From positions 43,504 to 107,503 of the forward strand of contig NZ_KB906412.1 in assembly GCF_000381345.1 (NCBI RefSeq): a stretch of 64,000 nucleotides of DNA, in the 5' to 3' direction. Below are positions 27,174-40,979 of this stretch, one piece after another. Source of the stretch: Deinococcus apachensis DSM 19763. Lineage in GTDB: Bacteria; Deinococcota; Deinococci; Deinococcales; Deinococcaceae. Both the position numbers and the translations under genes were made by a program. The notes under the pieces are model-generated. The model was not told the DNA's origin, searched no databases, and saw nothing but the letters and a program-made list of their open reading frames with translations. Numbering within the stretch: the first letter of the stretch is position 1; the number at the start of each line of letters is the position of its first letter.

Positions 27174-27276
27174 GCTCTCCACACCCTCTCCAGCCCGTCT
27201 CTCTCTTTGCCGGGAGAGAGAACGGCAGGGTGGTATGCTGGCCCCCAAAGTCCGAGTGGGCAAGACCATAGGGGAG

Positions 27277-28677
<1,401 letters not shown>

Positions 28678-28754
28678 TCTCATGCAATATTTGTTGCAGT
28701 ACAAAATAAGTTCCAAAAAACGTTCCAAATCCGTGTGCAAACTTTCACTTTCTG

Positions 28755-29000
<246 letters not shown>

Positions 29001-29037
29001 CAGGTAAAAGATAGGAGCGAACCCAGAGGGGGAGATC

Positions 29038-30120
29038 ATGAGAGCCCACGTCACCAAGAAAACCCTGAGCGAAGGTCTCGGCCTGTTGGAGCGGGTCGTT
29101 CCCAGCCGTAGCAGCAATCCCCTCCTGACCTCCCTGAAGGTCGAGGCCTCCGAGGCCGGGCTGACCCTGAGCGGAACCAACCTGGAAATCGATCTGTCGT
29201 GCTTCGTGCCAGCAGAGGTGCAGGACCCGCAGAGCTTCGTGGTGCCCGCCCACCTGTTCGCGCAGATCGTGCGGAACTTGGGCGGGGAACTCGTGGAGCT
29301 GGAGATTGTGGGGAGCGAACTCGCCGTGCGCGCGGGAGGCAGCGATTTCAAGCTCCAGACCGGGGACTTGGAGGCGTACCCACCGCTGAGCTTTCCCGCC
29401 CACGCCGACGTGAGCCTGGACGCCGCCGAACTGGCCCGTGCCTTCGGCAGCGTGCGTTACGCGGCGAGCAACGAGGCTTTCCAGGCTGTCTTTCGCGGCA
29501 TCAAGCTGGAGCACCGTGGCGAGTCTGCCCGGGTGGTCGCCTCCGACGGCTACCGGGTCGCCATCCGTGACTTTCCCGCGAGCGGCGACGGCCGCAACCT
29601 GATCGTCCCCGCCCGCAGTGCCGACGAGCTGATCCGGGTGCTGAGGGACGGCGAGGCCCGCTTCACCTACGGCGAGGGGATGCTCAGCGTGACCACTGAC
29701 CGGGTCCGCATGAACCTCAAGCTGCTCGACGGCGACTTCCCGGACTACGAGCGGGTGATTCCCAAGGACATCAAGCTCCAGGTCACTCTGCCCGGCACCG
29801 CGCTCAAGGAAGCCGTGAACCGGGTGGCCGTGCTGGCCGACAAGAACGCGAATAACCGGGTCGAGTTCCTGGTGAGCGAGGGCAAGCTGCGCCTCGCCGC
29901 CGAGGGGGACTACGGTCGGGCGCAGGACACGCTGGACGTGACGCAGGGGGGCAGCGAGCCCGCCATGAGCCTCGCCTTCAACGCCCGGCATGTCCTTGAC
30001 GCGCTGGGTCCCATCGACGGTGACGCCGAACTCCTCTTCTCGGGCTCCACCAGCCCCGCCATCTTCCGCGCGAGTGGGGGGGGAGGGTACATGGCGGTGA
30101 TGGTCACGCTGCGCGTTTAA
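29038..30120 (+). CDS. dnaN: DNA polymerase III beta sliding clamp
   Basis: 360 residues, with three clamp domains. [20 protein letters not shown] starts domain 1, [14 protein letters not shown] marks the first junction, [24 protein letters not shown] domain 2, and a family-typical end [12 protein letters not shown]. It encircles DNA and tethers polymerase. It directly follows oriC, with GGGGGAG before the ATG. Confidence 0.95.
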   Translation: MRAHVTKKTLSEGLGLLERVVPSRSSNPLLTSLKVEASEAGLTLSGTNLEIDLSCFVPAEVQDPQSFVVPAHLFAQIVRNLGGELVELEIVGSELAVRAGGSDFKLQTGDLEAYPPLSFPAHADVSLDAAELARAFGSVRYAASNEAFQAVFRGIKLEHRGESARVVASDGYRVAIRDFPASGDGRNLIVPARSADELIRVLRDGEARFTYGEGMLSVTTDRVRMNLKLLDGDFPDYERVIPKDIKLQVTLPGTALKEAVNRVAVLADKNANNRVEFLVSEGKLRLAAEGDYGRAQDTLDVTQGGSEPAMSLAFNARHVLDALGPIDGDAELLFSGSTSPAIFRASGGGGYMAVMVTLRV

Positions 30121-30175
30121 GGGGGCAGTGGAGGGCAAGCAGGGGTATACTCGGCGCCCACCCTCCCCGGCTTAG

Positions 30176-31549
<1,374 letters not shown>

Positions 31550-31659
31550 GGCGGAGCGGCGCTGGAGGGATTGGGCTTTGGAAGGCTGGTTCCCAACGCC
31601 TGATCCCTTTTCCCCTATCCCTATGGAAGGGATTCCAACACAGGAAGCAAGGATTTGAA

Positions 31660-33108
<1,449 letters not shown>

Positions 33109-33113
33109 ACCTT

Positions 33114-33173
33114 CACCTGACCACTGAAAAGAACGGCCCCTTGTCTTCATGTGAGGGGCCTGTCAGGTTTTTA
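33114..33173 (+). terminator. Two-tier terminator after pyk
   Basis: An outer stem (ACCTGAC near 33114 with GTCAGGT near 33162) encloses an inner GGCCCC/GGGGCC stem (33135-33160), followed by a T run at 33169-33172. It ends where the second DnaA-box cluster begins, so it isolates those boxes from pyk transcription. Confidence 0.65.
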
Positions 33174-33294
33174 TCCACAGTGGGCAGCTTTTTCCACACC
33201 CCAGGTGTGGATAACTTTTGGGTGGGAACGAATCGAACCGCGTTCTGGACGTTATCCACAGAAGGGAGAGTTATCCACAACGTTCTGTGCATAA
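33171..33294. other. Second DnaA-box cluster (five boxes)
   Basis: Exact TTATCCACA at 33171, 33252 and 33271 (plus) and 33206 (minus, TGTGGATAA), and TTATGCACA (minus) at 33286. It lies in the gap between the convergent genes pyk and tyrS, about 4.3 kb from oriC, so it is unlikely to regulate a promoter. Possible roles: DnaA titration or regeneration, or a relic of an origin. Confidence 0.8.
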
Positions 33295-33355
33295 CTTTCC
33301 CCACTGGCCGGGTCGCCGGGAAGCTCGTGGAGGCCCCGGCAAGACCCCAGAGGGG

Positions 33356-34660
<1,305 letters not shown>

Positions 34661-34766
34661 CTAGAGCTGACCCGCCCACCTAGCGGCGGGGAGGATACGC
34701 ACGTCGGGTCAGACGCCTCATGCGGAGCAGTGTAGCAAAAGGCGGCTCACGCTCTACCCTGACCCC

Positions 34767-35345
34767 GTGAAGACCATCCACGAACTCCGCGCCACCTTTC
34801 CCCGCCCGGGCCGCCTGGAGTGGATCGGCCTGCGCGAGATGCGGCGTGGCCCCGTGCGGAGCGTGACGGAGGCGCAGGCGCATCCCCTCGTCGGCCTGAT
34901 CGGGGATCACGGGAAACAGGCTCCCGGCAGATTGCGCGCCCTAACCGGAGAACCGGGGGAGGCGGTGACTCCGACAAGCACCCGGCCCATCCCCGGCGGT
35001 CCCGGGCGGCGCCAGGTCACGCTCCTCCAAGCCGAACACCTGCCCGTCATCGCGGCGCTGGCCGGGCTGCAGGAAGCCACACCGGAGATGCTGCGCCGTA
35101 ATCTCCTCGTGAGTGGAATTCCGCTGCTGGCCCTCAAGGACGCCCGGCTCCGTGTGGGCGAGGTCGTGCTGGAGGCGACGGGGGAGTGTCATCCCTGCTC
35201 CCGGATGGAGGAGACGCTGGGCGAGGGCGGCTACAACGCGGTGCGTGGACATGGCGGCCTGACGGCGCGGGTGATCTCGGGCGGCCTGATCCGGGTGGGC
35301 GACCCGGTGACGGTGTTGGAACCCGTTCCGGCGGGGAGGGACTGA
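34767..35345 (+). CDS. MOSC-domain protein
   Basis: 192 residues. The MOSC cysteine lies in ATGECHPCSRMEETLG near residue 138, and GGLTARVISGGLIRVGD is the typical last strand pair. MOSC domains carry sulfur or molybdenum-cofactor chemistry; stand-alone bacterial versions handle N-hydroxylated or sulfur-transfer substrates. The GTG at 34767 follows TACCCT by six bases. Confidence 0.85.
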   Translation: MKTIHELRATFPRPGRLEWIGLREMRRGPVRSVTEAQAHPLVGLIGDHGKQAPGRLRALTGEPGEAVTPTSTRPIPGGPGRRQVTLLQAEHLPVIAALAGLQEATPEMLRRNLLVSGIPLLALKDARLRVGEVVLEATGECHPCSRMEETLGEGGYNAVRGHGGLTARVISGGLIRVGDPVTVLEPVPAGRD

Positions 35346-35360
35346 CCGTATGCTGGGGTG

Positions 35361-35921
35361 GTGAGCCGTTCGCGCCCCACCTCCGGTCGGTCCGCGGCCC
35401 TCGCGCTCGGGCGGCTCTTCGGGTTCCCGCGGCTGATCGTGGGATTAGGCGTCCTCAGTGCCTTCGCCTTCAGTCTGGCGCTCTTCATCGCGGCCATCGT
35501 GCAGGCGTACCACACCATCGGTGGGGCGCTCGGCCGTCTAGGTCAGGCGGACACGACCAAGGCTCTCCTGATCGCCGCCAGCGAGCAGGCCGACACGCTG
35601 CTCGTTGGCGTGGCCCTGCTGATCATCAGCCTGGGGCTCCAAGCCCTGTTCGTCGGGCAACTCCACAACGTCCCAGCCTGGTTGCACATCCGCACCTTCG
35701 ACGACCTGAAGCAGAAGCTGCTCGGTGTAGTCGTCACGGCGCTGGCGGTGAACTTCTTCGCCGTGGCATTGGAGTGGCGGGCCGGGCCGGACATTCTGAC
35801 GTACGGCGCTGCCATCGCCGCCGTCATTCTCGCGGTGGGGGCCTACAGCGTGATTCTGGGGCGTCAGAACCATTTTCCCGCCCCGGGAGAGGAGGGGCCG
35901 GATGCCCAGCCCCACCCTTGA
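35361..35921 (+). CDS. YqhA-family (UPF0114) membrane protein
   Basis: About 186 residues with three to four membrane helices (LIVGLGVLSAFAFSLALFIAA, TLLVGVALLIISLGLQALFVG, and two near the end). The FGFPRLIVGLGV opening and HIRTFDDLKQKLLGVVVTALAVNF match the YqhA family of unknown function. Two adjacent GTG codons (35358, 35361) can start it. TATGCT lies 4-7 bases upstream. It overlaps the next gene by 20 bp. Confidence 0.75.
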   Translation: MSRSRPTSGRSAALALGRLFGFPRLIVGLGVLSAFAFSLALFIAAIVQAYHTIGGALGRLGQADTTKALLIAASEQADTLLVGVALLIISLGLQALFVGQLHNVPAWLHIRTFDDLKQKLLGVVVTALAVNFFAVALEWRAGPDILTYGAAIAAVILAVGAYSVILGRQNHFPAPGEEGPDAQPHP

Positions 35922-36579
35922 CGCCCGCCTGGAGGCCGCCCTGCACCTGATTCGCTCGGAGACCCACGCGGACATCGGCTCAGATCACGCCCACCTCCCC
36001 ATCCGGCTGGTCCGGGAAGGCCGCGTGGGACGGTGCCTGGTGGTGGAACTGAACCCCGGCCCGCTGGCCCTGGCGCGGCGCAAGGTAGCCCAGGCACGCC
36101 TGGAAGAGCGCATCGAGGTCCGCGCCGGAAACGGCTTCGCGCCCCTGCGGCCCGGCGAGGTGGACAGCGCCAGCATGACGGGCCTGGGCGCGGGAACGAT
36201 GGTGGGCATTCTGGACCGGGCGGGGGAGCAGCGGCCCCCCACGCTGGTCCTGCAACCCAACGACTCCCCCCGGCCCCTGCGGGTATGGGCACGTGAGCAT
36301 AACTACCACCTGACCGCCGAGCGCCTCATCCACGGGTACTGGCCCTACCCTGTGCTGCGGCTGGACCACGCCGAGGGGCTCGACCCGGCCTACGCGGGCC
36401 TGCCCCTGAACGCCGCGCTACGTTACGGTCCTCACCTGCTGCGGGAAAAGTCCAGCTTGCTCCGCGAGCAGGTGGGGGCTGACATCGCCCGCCTGACTCC
36501 CCTCGCCGCGCCGGGCCGCACGGCGCAGGTGGAGCTGGAGGCCGCCCATGACGCCCTCAAAGTGCTGGAAGGGCAATAA
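35902..36579 (+). CDS. trmK: tRNA (adenine22-N1)-methyltransferase TrmK-like
   Basis: 225 residues, class I SAM methyltransferase. DIGSDHAHLPIRLV is the TrmK-type motif I, then VVELNPGPLALARRKV (motif II region), LQPNDSPRPLRVWAREHNY and HLTAERLIHG, as in the family that methylates N1 of A22 in tRNA-Ser/Tyr. It overlaps the YqhA gene. Repeat copy 2 starts at its stop codon. Confidence 0.8.
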   Translation: MPSPTLDARLEAALHLIRSETHADIGSDHAHLPIRLVREGRVGRCLVVELNPGPLALARRKVAQARLEERIEVRAGNGFAPLRPGEVDSASMTGLGAGTMVGILDRAGEQRPPTLVLQPNDSPRPLRVWAREHNYHLTAERLIHGYWPYPVLRLDHAEGLDPAYAGLPLNAALRYGPHLLREKSSLLREQVGADIARLTPLAAPGRTAQVELEAAHDALKVLEGQ

Positions 36580-36650
36580 AAAATCCGCCTCTTCGGGCGG
36601 TGATGTCAAAGAATATAGCGTGGAATGCAGGGGAAGTCAAATTATGCAGC
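36574..36650 (-). repeat. Promoter-hairpin intergenic repeat, copy 2
   Basis: On the minus strand TTGACT (36640-36635), 17 bp, TATATT (36617-36612), then a CCGCC/GGCGG hairpin with a six-T run, ending at the trmK stop. It therefore points antisense into trmK. Core and hairpin match copies 1 and 3. It could also act as the trmK terminator from the other strand, although the T run favours the minus direction. Confidence 0.7.
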
Positions 36651-36725
36651 CGAGAGTCAGGAGGAAGTTGATCTACCCGGGGCCAGCGCAGGTTTTTTGG
36701 TTTTTCCCCACTTCCGCGTGCAATT

Positions 36726-37241
36726 TCACAGCAGCAGGGCGAGGTGGTGTTCGGCGAGGTGGCCGCCCTCCGCGTTCTGCACGGCGTCGGGCTGGGTTCC
36801 CCAGAGCTGGAAACCGTGCCGCTCGTACAGCCGCCGCGCCGTGTGTTGCGTCTCCATGACGCCGAGGTGCAGCGAGGTCACGCCCGGCCACGCCCGCGCG
36901 TGGCCAATCCCGGCCCGCAGCAGCGCGTCCCCGCAGCCCTGGCCCCGCGCGGCGGGAAGGACCGAGACGCCAAACACGTTCGCGCGGTGGCTCAGCCGGG
37001 GCCGCGTCTCCCGGGCGACGGTCAGGAGGCCGACGAGGGCTCCGTGCTGAAAGGCCCCGAAGTTCGCCACCTCCGGCGTGGGATCCAGCCGGGCGGCAAT
37101 CTCCGCGAGGGGCCGCGCCCCGAACTCCTCCGCCGTAGTGATAAAGGCCAGCGGGTCCATCTGCAGGGCCGAGAGGCGCACCTCCCGGTAGGCGGACGCG
37201 TCGGCGGCGGTCAGGAGGCGGACGGCGACGCACTCAGCCAC
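36726..37241 (-). CDS. GNAT acetyltransferase
   Basis: 171 residues. [19 protein letters not shown], then acetyl-CoA loop [19 protein letters not shown] (R/QxxGxG/A) and [21 protein letters not shown], a typical GNAT fold. The substrate is unknown. The GTG at 37241 overlaps the upstream gene stop by 8 bp, so it is co-transcribed with the carbon-nitrogen hydrolase. Confidence 0.85.
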   Translation of the reverse strand: MAECVAVRLLTAADASAYREVRLSALQMDPLAFITTAEEFGARPLAEIAARLDPTPEVANFGAFQHGALVGLLTVARETRPRLSHRANVFGVSVLPAARGQGCGDALLRAGIGHARAWPGVTSLHLGVMETQHTARRLYERHGFQLWGTQPDAVQNAEGGHLAEHHLALLL

Positions 37242-38169
37242 GCGCCTCCTCCACGACGGCGGCCTCACCCAGCGGCACGACCTCGGCGGGGGTGGGGCGG
37301 GACTCGGCCACCGTGCGGTCGCGCCAGTTCAGGACGTGGCCCTCCGTGCGCACCCGGCGCGTGAGGGTCAGGTCGAGGTCGGTGACGAGCCAGCCGGGCA
37401 CGTTCCATTCCCCCTGGGCCACCACTCCGTCCTCGGGGAGGTCGAGATCGGCGGGGGCGTAGACCGCCGCCTTCCCGGTCGCCTGCTCGACGGCATAGGT
37501 CCAGTCGGCGTCCGCGATCAGCGGGGCGTGGACGGCGTAGAGCTGGTTTTCCAGCGCGCGGGCCATGCTCCCCACCCGGACGCGGGTGTACCCGGAGCGC
37601 AGGCCGGTAAAGGACGGCACGATCAGGAGTTCCGCCCCACCCTCGGCGAACTGCCGGGCCAGGCCTGGGAATTCGCTGTCGTAACAGATGGCGACGCCAA
37701 AGCGAACCCCCTCGCCGCCGGGCAGGGGCAGCTCGAAAACCCGCACGCCCGCTCCGGGCTCAATGAACCACTCCTCAGCCTCAAAGCGGGTCATCAGCAG
37801 CTTGTCCTGGTGGCTGGCCTGGCCGTCCGGGCCGAAGACGTAGGCGCGGTTCACAAAGCCCTGCCCCTGGGCCACCGGAAAACTGCCCGCCACGATGGCG
37901 ACCCTATGCTGGCGGGCCAGACGGGCGTGCAGGGCGGCAAAGTTCGGCAGGAGGGCTTGGAGCGCGGGCCGCATGGGCAGAATGTCGTGGTGCAGCTCGG
38001 GGGGCAGCAGACTCACGAGTTCAAGGGGGGCGTACTCGGGGAACACCAGCAGCTGGGCACCCTGTCCCGCCGCGTCGGCGACCCAGCCCGAAACCTTGGC
38101 CTCGTACGCTCCCCAACCCGGGTGAAAGTCCACCGGATACGCCGCCGCCGCCACACGCAACACCGTCAT
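37234..38169 (-). CDS. Carbon-nitrogen hydrolase (nitrilase superfamily)
   Basis: 311 residues. The catalytic triad is Glu in [11 protein letters not shown], Lys in [11 protein letters not shown] and Cys in [15 protein letters not shown]. Substrates in this superfamily range from nitriles to carbamoyl amines and amides. The ATG at 38169 follows TACACT by six bases. It forms a two-gene unit with the GNAT gene. Confidence 0.88.
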   Translation of the reverse strand: MTVLRVAAAAYPVDFHPGWGAYEAKVSGWVADAAGQGAQLLVFPEYAPLELVSLLPPELHHDILPMRPALQALLPNFAALHARLARQHRVAIVAGSFPVAQGQGFVNRAYVFGPDGQASHQDKLLMTRFEAEEWFIEPGAGVRVFELPLPGGEGVRFGVAICYDSEFPGLARQFAEGGAELLIVPSFTGLRSGYTRVRVGSMARALENQLYAVHAPLIADADWTYAVEQATGKAAVYAPADLDLPEDGVVAQGEWNVPGWLVTDLDLTLTRRVRTEGHVLNWRDRTVAESRPTPAEVVPLGEAAVVEEARG

Positions 38170-38278
38170 GGGCGGAGTGTAGCGGCTTGCCCGAGGCGGG
38201 GCGGGGGAAGCTGCCTCCCTTTCCCCTTCCTCAAGAGCCTTCTGCCGTGAGGCGGCGGCTCCGGGTGTAGCCTGACCC

Positions 38279-38554
38279 ATGTCATCCGGCGGGTTCGAGG
38301 ATCTTACCGATGGGGAAGTCGAGCGGCAGGCCGAACTGGAGGAACACTGGCAGGAGCGGCTGGAAGAGTCGGACCAGGCTACGGCGGCGCGCCTTGAGGA
38401 GGCTGGCCTGACCGGCAGGCTCCAGATCGGCGACGGCTTCCGATTCGCGTGGTTGCGGGGGGACGAGGTGATCGCCGAGTCGAACTTCCGGCAACGCTTC
38501 CCCGAGGCGTTCGAGGAGGCCGTGGGGCGGCTCCCGGCCCAGTACCGCGCTTGA
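38279..38554 (+). CDS. Small acidic protein of unknown function
   Basis: 91 residues. The first half is charged and helical ([21 protein letters not shown]); the second contains [29 protein letters not shown] lies five bases before the ATG. No family recognised. It may share a transcript with the next gene, 25 bp downstream. Confidence 0.6.
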   Translation: MSSGGFEDLTDGEVERQAELEEHWQERLEESDQATAARLEEAGLTGRLQIGDGFRFAWLRGDEVIAESNFRQRFPEAFEEAVGRLPAQYRA

Positions 38555-38579
38555 CCCGGGGCAGTCCGCCCGGCTCCCC

Positions 38580-39449
38580 ATGACGGGCCTCGTCTGGCTG
38601 GCGCTGGACGGCATCGGCCACCCGCAGGGCGCGCCGAGGGGGTCCGTCTGGGAGATCGAGTTGCCCACGCTGCGGCCCCTGGTGGACTCGGGCCTGGCGC
38701 TCGACGCGACGCTCGGGGTGCCGGGCCTGCCGCAGTCGGGAACCGGGCAGGCGTGCTGGCTGACGGGGCTGGACGCGGTGCGCCACATGGGCGAACACTT
38801 CGGGCCGCACCCCGGCCCCACCCTTCAGCGGCTGCTGCGTGCCCGGGCGCTCCCCGGGCGGATCGTCCAGGCGGGCGGCCGGGCGGCGCTGGCGAATCAC
38901 TACCCGCCCGCCTACTTCGCCGCGCAGGAACGGCGGCCCCGCATGGGTTGCTTCCCCTTCTCCTTCCTGGCTGCGGGCTTGGGCCTCAACCCGCCTGCGG
39001 TGCCCCCCGTGCCCGCCACTCTGGGGCTGGGGTATGCCGACCCCTGGCCTTCCCAGGAGCCGCTGGATGAGGTCACGCGGCTGGGGGCGGCTCTGGCGAG
39101 CGTTGCGCACGAGCACGACCTGATCGTCTGCGACCTGTGGTTCGGTGACCGCCTCGGACACATGGGCCGCGACCCCATCCCCTCCGCCGTCCTGGAAGCC
39201 GGGCGGGCCTACCTGGGGCGGGTGGACGCCCTGCTGCTGGGGCTCCTCGATGTGGGGGCAAGGGTAGTCCTGAGCAGCGACCACGGGAACCTGGAGGACC
39301 TGCGCCTCAGGACCCACACCGTCGCCCGGGTGCCGTTCGCCGGGGTCGGAGTGAACCTAGGTACCGCCCGGAATGTAGTGGAGGGGGGCCAGACCATCGC
39401 GGGCTGGTTCGGGGAACTGGGCGACAGTGACAGCAACGCGGAATTGTAA
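38580..39449 (+). CDS. Metalloenzyme of the alkaline-phosphatase/phosphoglyceromutase superfamily
   Basis: 289 residues. [10 protein letters not shown] gives the first metal Asp, [15 protein letters not shown] carries the phospho-acceptor-like Ser/Thr, [10 protein letters not shown] and [10 protein letters not shown] contribute later metal ligands, and [10 protein letters not shown] closes the active site. The order matches cofactor-independent phosphoglycerate mutase or phosphopentomutase, but at about half their length, so it is a core-only relative with unknown substrate. Confidence 0.75.
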   Translation: MTGLVWLALDGIGHPQGAPRGSVWEIELPTLRPLVDSGLALDATLGVPGLPQSGTGQACWLTGLDAVRHMGEHFGPHPGPTLQRLLRARALPGRIVQAGGRAALANHYPPAYFAAQERRPRMGCFPFSFLAAGLGLNPPAVPPVPATLGLGYADPWPSQEPLDEVTRLGAALASVAHEHDLIVCDLWFGDRLGHMGRDPIPSAVLEAGRAYLGRVDALLLGLLDVGARVVLSSDHGNLEDLRLRTHTVARVPFAGVGVNLGTARNVVEGGQTIAGWFGELGDSDSNAEL

Positions 39450-39474
39450 CCCAAGCTGGACTATGCGGCCGAAG

Positions 39475-39643
39475 TTATCCACAGCCTTTTCCACAGCCCT
39501 TGTGGACAACTGTGGAAAAGGGGCGAGGGCAGAGGGCGCAGGACAGCCCGGGATAAGCGTCCTGAACGATGTTTTTCAGTGTTTATGGAAGCAACGAACG
39601 CGACCATAGACTTATCCACAGGTTCGCGTTTCACTGTGGATAA
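39475..39643. other. Third DnaA-box cluster
   Basis: Exact boxes at 39475 and 39612 (plus) and 39635 (minus), with TTTTCCACA at 39487, TTGTCCACA (minus) at 39501 and TTTTCCACA (minus) at 39511. It lies between convergent genes; the last box overlaps the trpF C-terminal codons (Thr-Tyr-Pro-Gln). It is about 10.6 kb from oriC. Confidence 0.75.
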
Positions 39644-40260
39644 GTCCGCCGCCCCGCTTCCCGCGCTGCCTCAACGAAAGCCCGAACCCGCCCCGGGTTT
39701 TTCACGCCCGGCCTGTCCTCCAAGCGGCTCACAGCGTCCACCCCCGCCGGGTGCAGCACCCGGATCGCCTCCGCCACGTTCTCAGGACCCAGACCCCCGG
39801 CCAGCCACGCACCGGGCGGAAAGACATCCCGCAGGTCCTCCCAGTCGAGCGGTACTCCACCCCCCGGCTCGGGCGCGTCCACCATCAGGGTCACGGCGGG
39901 GTCCTCCAGAACTTCCAGCACGTCCGCCCGCCCCAGGTCAGCGGGGCGCAGAACGCGCAGAACGGGATGATAACGGGCCACCTCCCGCACGTAAAGACTT
40001 GACAGCGGGCCGTGGAGCTGCACGGCGCTTACCCGCGCCGCCTCGGCCAAGCGCAGAACCTCGTCCAGCCCCTGGTTCAGGAACACGCCGACCCGTCCCA
40101 CCGTCGGACCGACCACCAGGCCCGCCTCCCGCGCCATCCCGGACGACACGAGCCGCCGACTGACCGGCGCGAAGATGAAGCCCAGCGCGTCGGCCCCCGC
40201 CCCCGCGGAGAGGAGCGCGTCGTGGACGGACGTGGTGCCGCAGACCTTGACGCGGATCAA
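39631..40260 (-). CDS. trpF: Phosphoribosylanthranilate isomerase
   Basis: 209 residues, TIM barrel. Catalyses the Amadori rearrangement in tryptophan synthesis. [14 protein letters not shown] carries the catalytic Cys, [26 protein letters not shown] (catalytic Asp region) and [10 protein letters not shown] follow. The TTG start overlaps the upstream stop (TTGA). No other trp gene is in the window. Confidence 0.88.
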   Translation of the reverse strand: MIRVKVCGTTSVHDALLSAGAGADALGFIFAPVSRRLVSSGMAREAGLVVGPTVGRVGVFLNQGLDEVLRLAEAARVSAVQLHGPLSSLYVREVARYHPVLRVLRPADLGRADVLEVLEDPAVTLMVDAPEPGGGVPLDWEDLRDVFPPGAWLAGGLGPENVAEAIRVLHPAGVDAVSRLEDRPGVKNPGRVRAFVEAAREAGRRTYPQ

Positions 40261-40493
40261 CGTCCGGCCTCCAGGGCCGCCACCCGTTCCTCCAGGTCGC
40301 GGACGCGGCGGGTCAGGGCCACCAGCAGCAGCGCGTAGTGGTCGTACAGCTTGGGGCGTTCCAGCCGGGCCTCACCGGACATCCATTCGCCCAGCAGCCG
40401 CTCGGCCTCGCGCAGCACCTCCTCGTCGGGCACGTCGCGGAAGTTCCGTTCCCCGAGGATGGTCCGGGCGAAATTGAGTTCGCGGTCGGTCAT
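40257..40493 (-). CDS. Small coiled-coil-like protein upstream of trpF
   Basis: 78 residues, mostly helical, with a heptad-like end ([21 protein letters not shown]). It opens [18 protein letters not shown]. It overlaps trpF by 4 bp and is probably translated with it. No known family. Confidence 0.6.
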   Translation of the reverse strand: MTDRELNFARTILGERNFRDVPDEEVLREAERLLGEWMSGEARLERPKLYDHYALLLVALTRRVRDLEERVAALEAGR

Positions 40494-40552
40494 GGCCGCA
40501 TTCTGGCGCAGTGTCGGGAGGCTGGGGGTGTACGGTAAACGCTGGAGGCCCC

Positions 40553-40783
40553 ATGAGCAAGCTGCCCGCCCTTCTGCTCAGCGCCCTCCTCATCTGTTCC
40601 CCGGCGTCCGGCTCCCCGGTGGCGTGGGAAAGCCACCAGATGCTCTTCTCCAGCGAGCAGGAAAGTGCCTCGGGGTATTCCCTGCGGACCCGGAGTGTCA
40701 GCGGACGCCTCGGCATCACCCGGAACGTGACCTACAGCCTGAGCTTCCGGGGCGGACGGGTGAACGCCGGGGCAGAACGCTGA
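40553..40783 (+). CDS. Small secreted protein, possibly frameshifted
   Basis: 76 residues with a signal peptide ([20 protein letters not shown]) and a short mature part. TGGAGG lies 5-6 bases before the ATG. Directly after the stop another frame reads LTAGCFSGQLNKDDVMLLQ to a TGA at 40890, which would continue the protein plausibly. A one-base shift near 40770-40783 may have cut it. Function unknown. Confidence 0.5.
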   Translation: MSKLPALLLSALLICSPASGSPVAWESHQMLFSSEQESASGYSLRTRSVSGRLGITRNVTYSLSFRGGRVNAGAER

Positions 40784-40979
40784 CGGCAGGCTGCTTCTCA
40801 GGTCAGCTCAACAAAGATGACGTGATGCTGTTGCAGAACGTGGGGCGCGTGGAGTTCCATATCCCCTCGCGGGGCTGCCCCCACCGCTGAGCCAGGCGGG
40901 ATGGGGAGAGGAACTGAACCTTCCTTCGCCCGACTTTTCCTGCAAGCGGGGTGTAAGAGCCGCTGACCTAACCTGACTC

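Noticed and set aside
33113..33304. A 63-codon minus-strand frame in the pyk-tyrS gap
   Set aside because: It is made of DnaA-box repeats read as protein and has no ribosome site.
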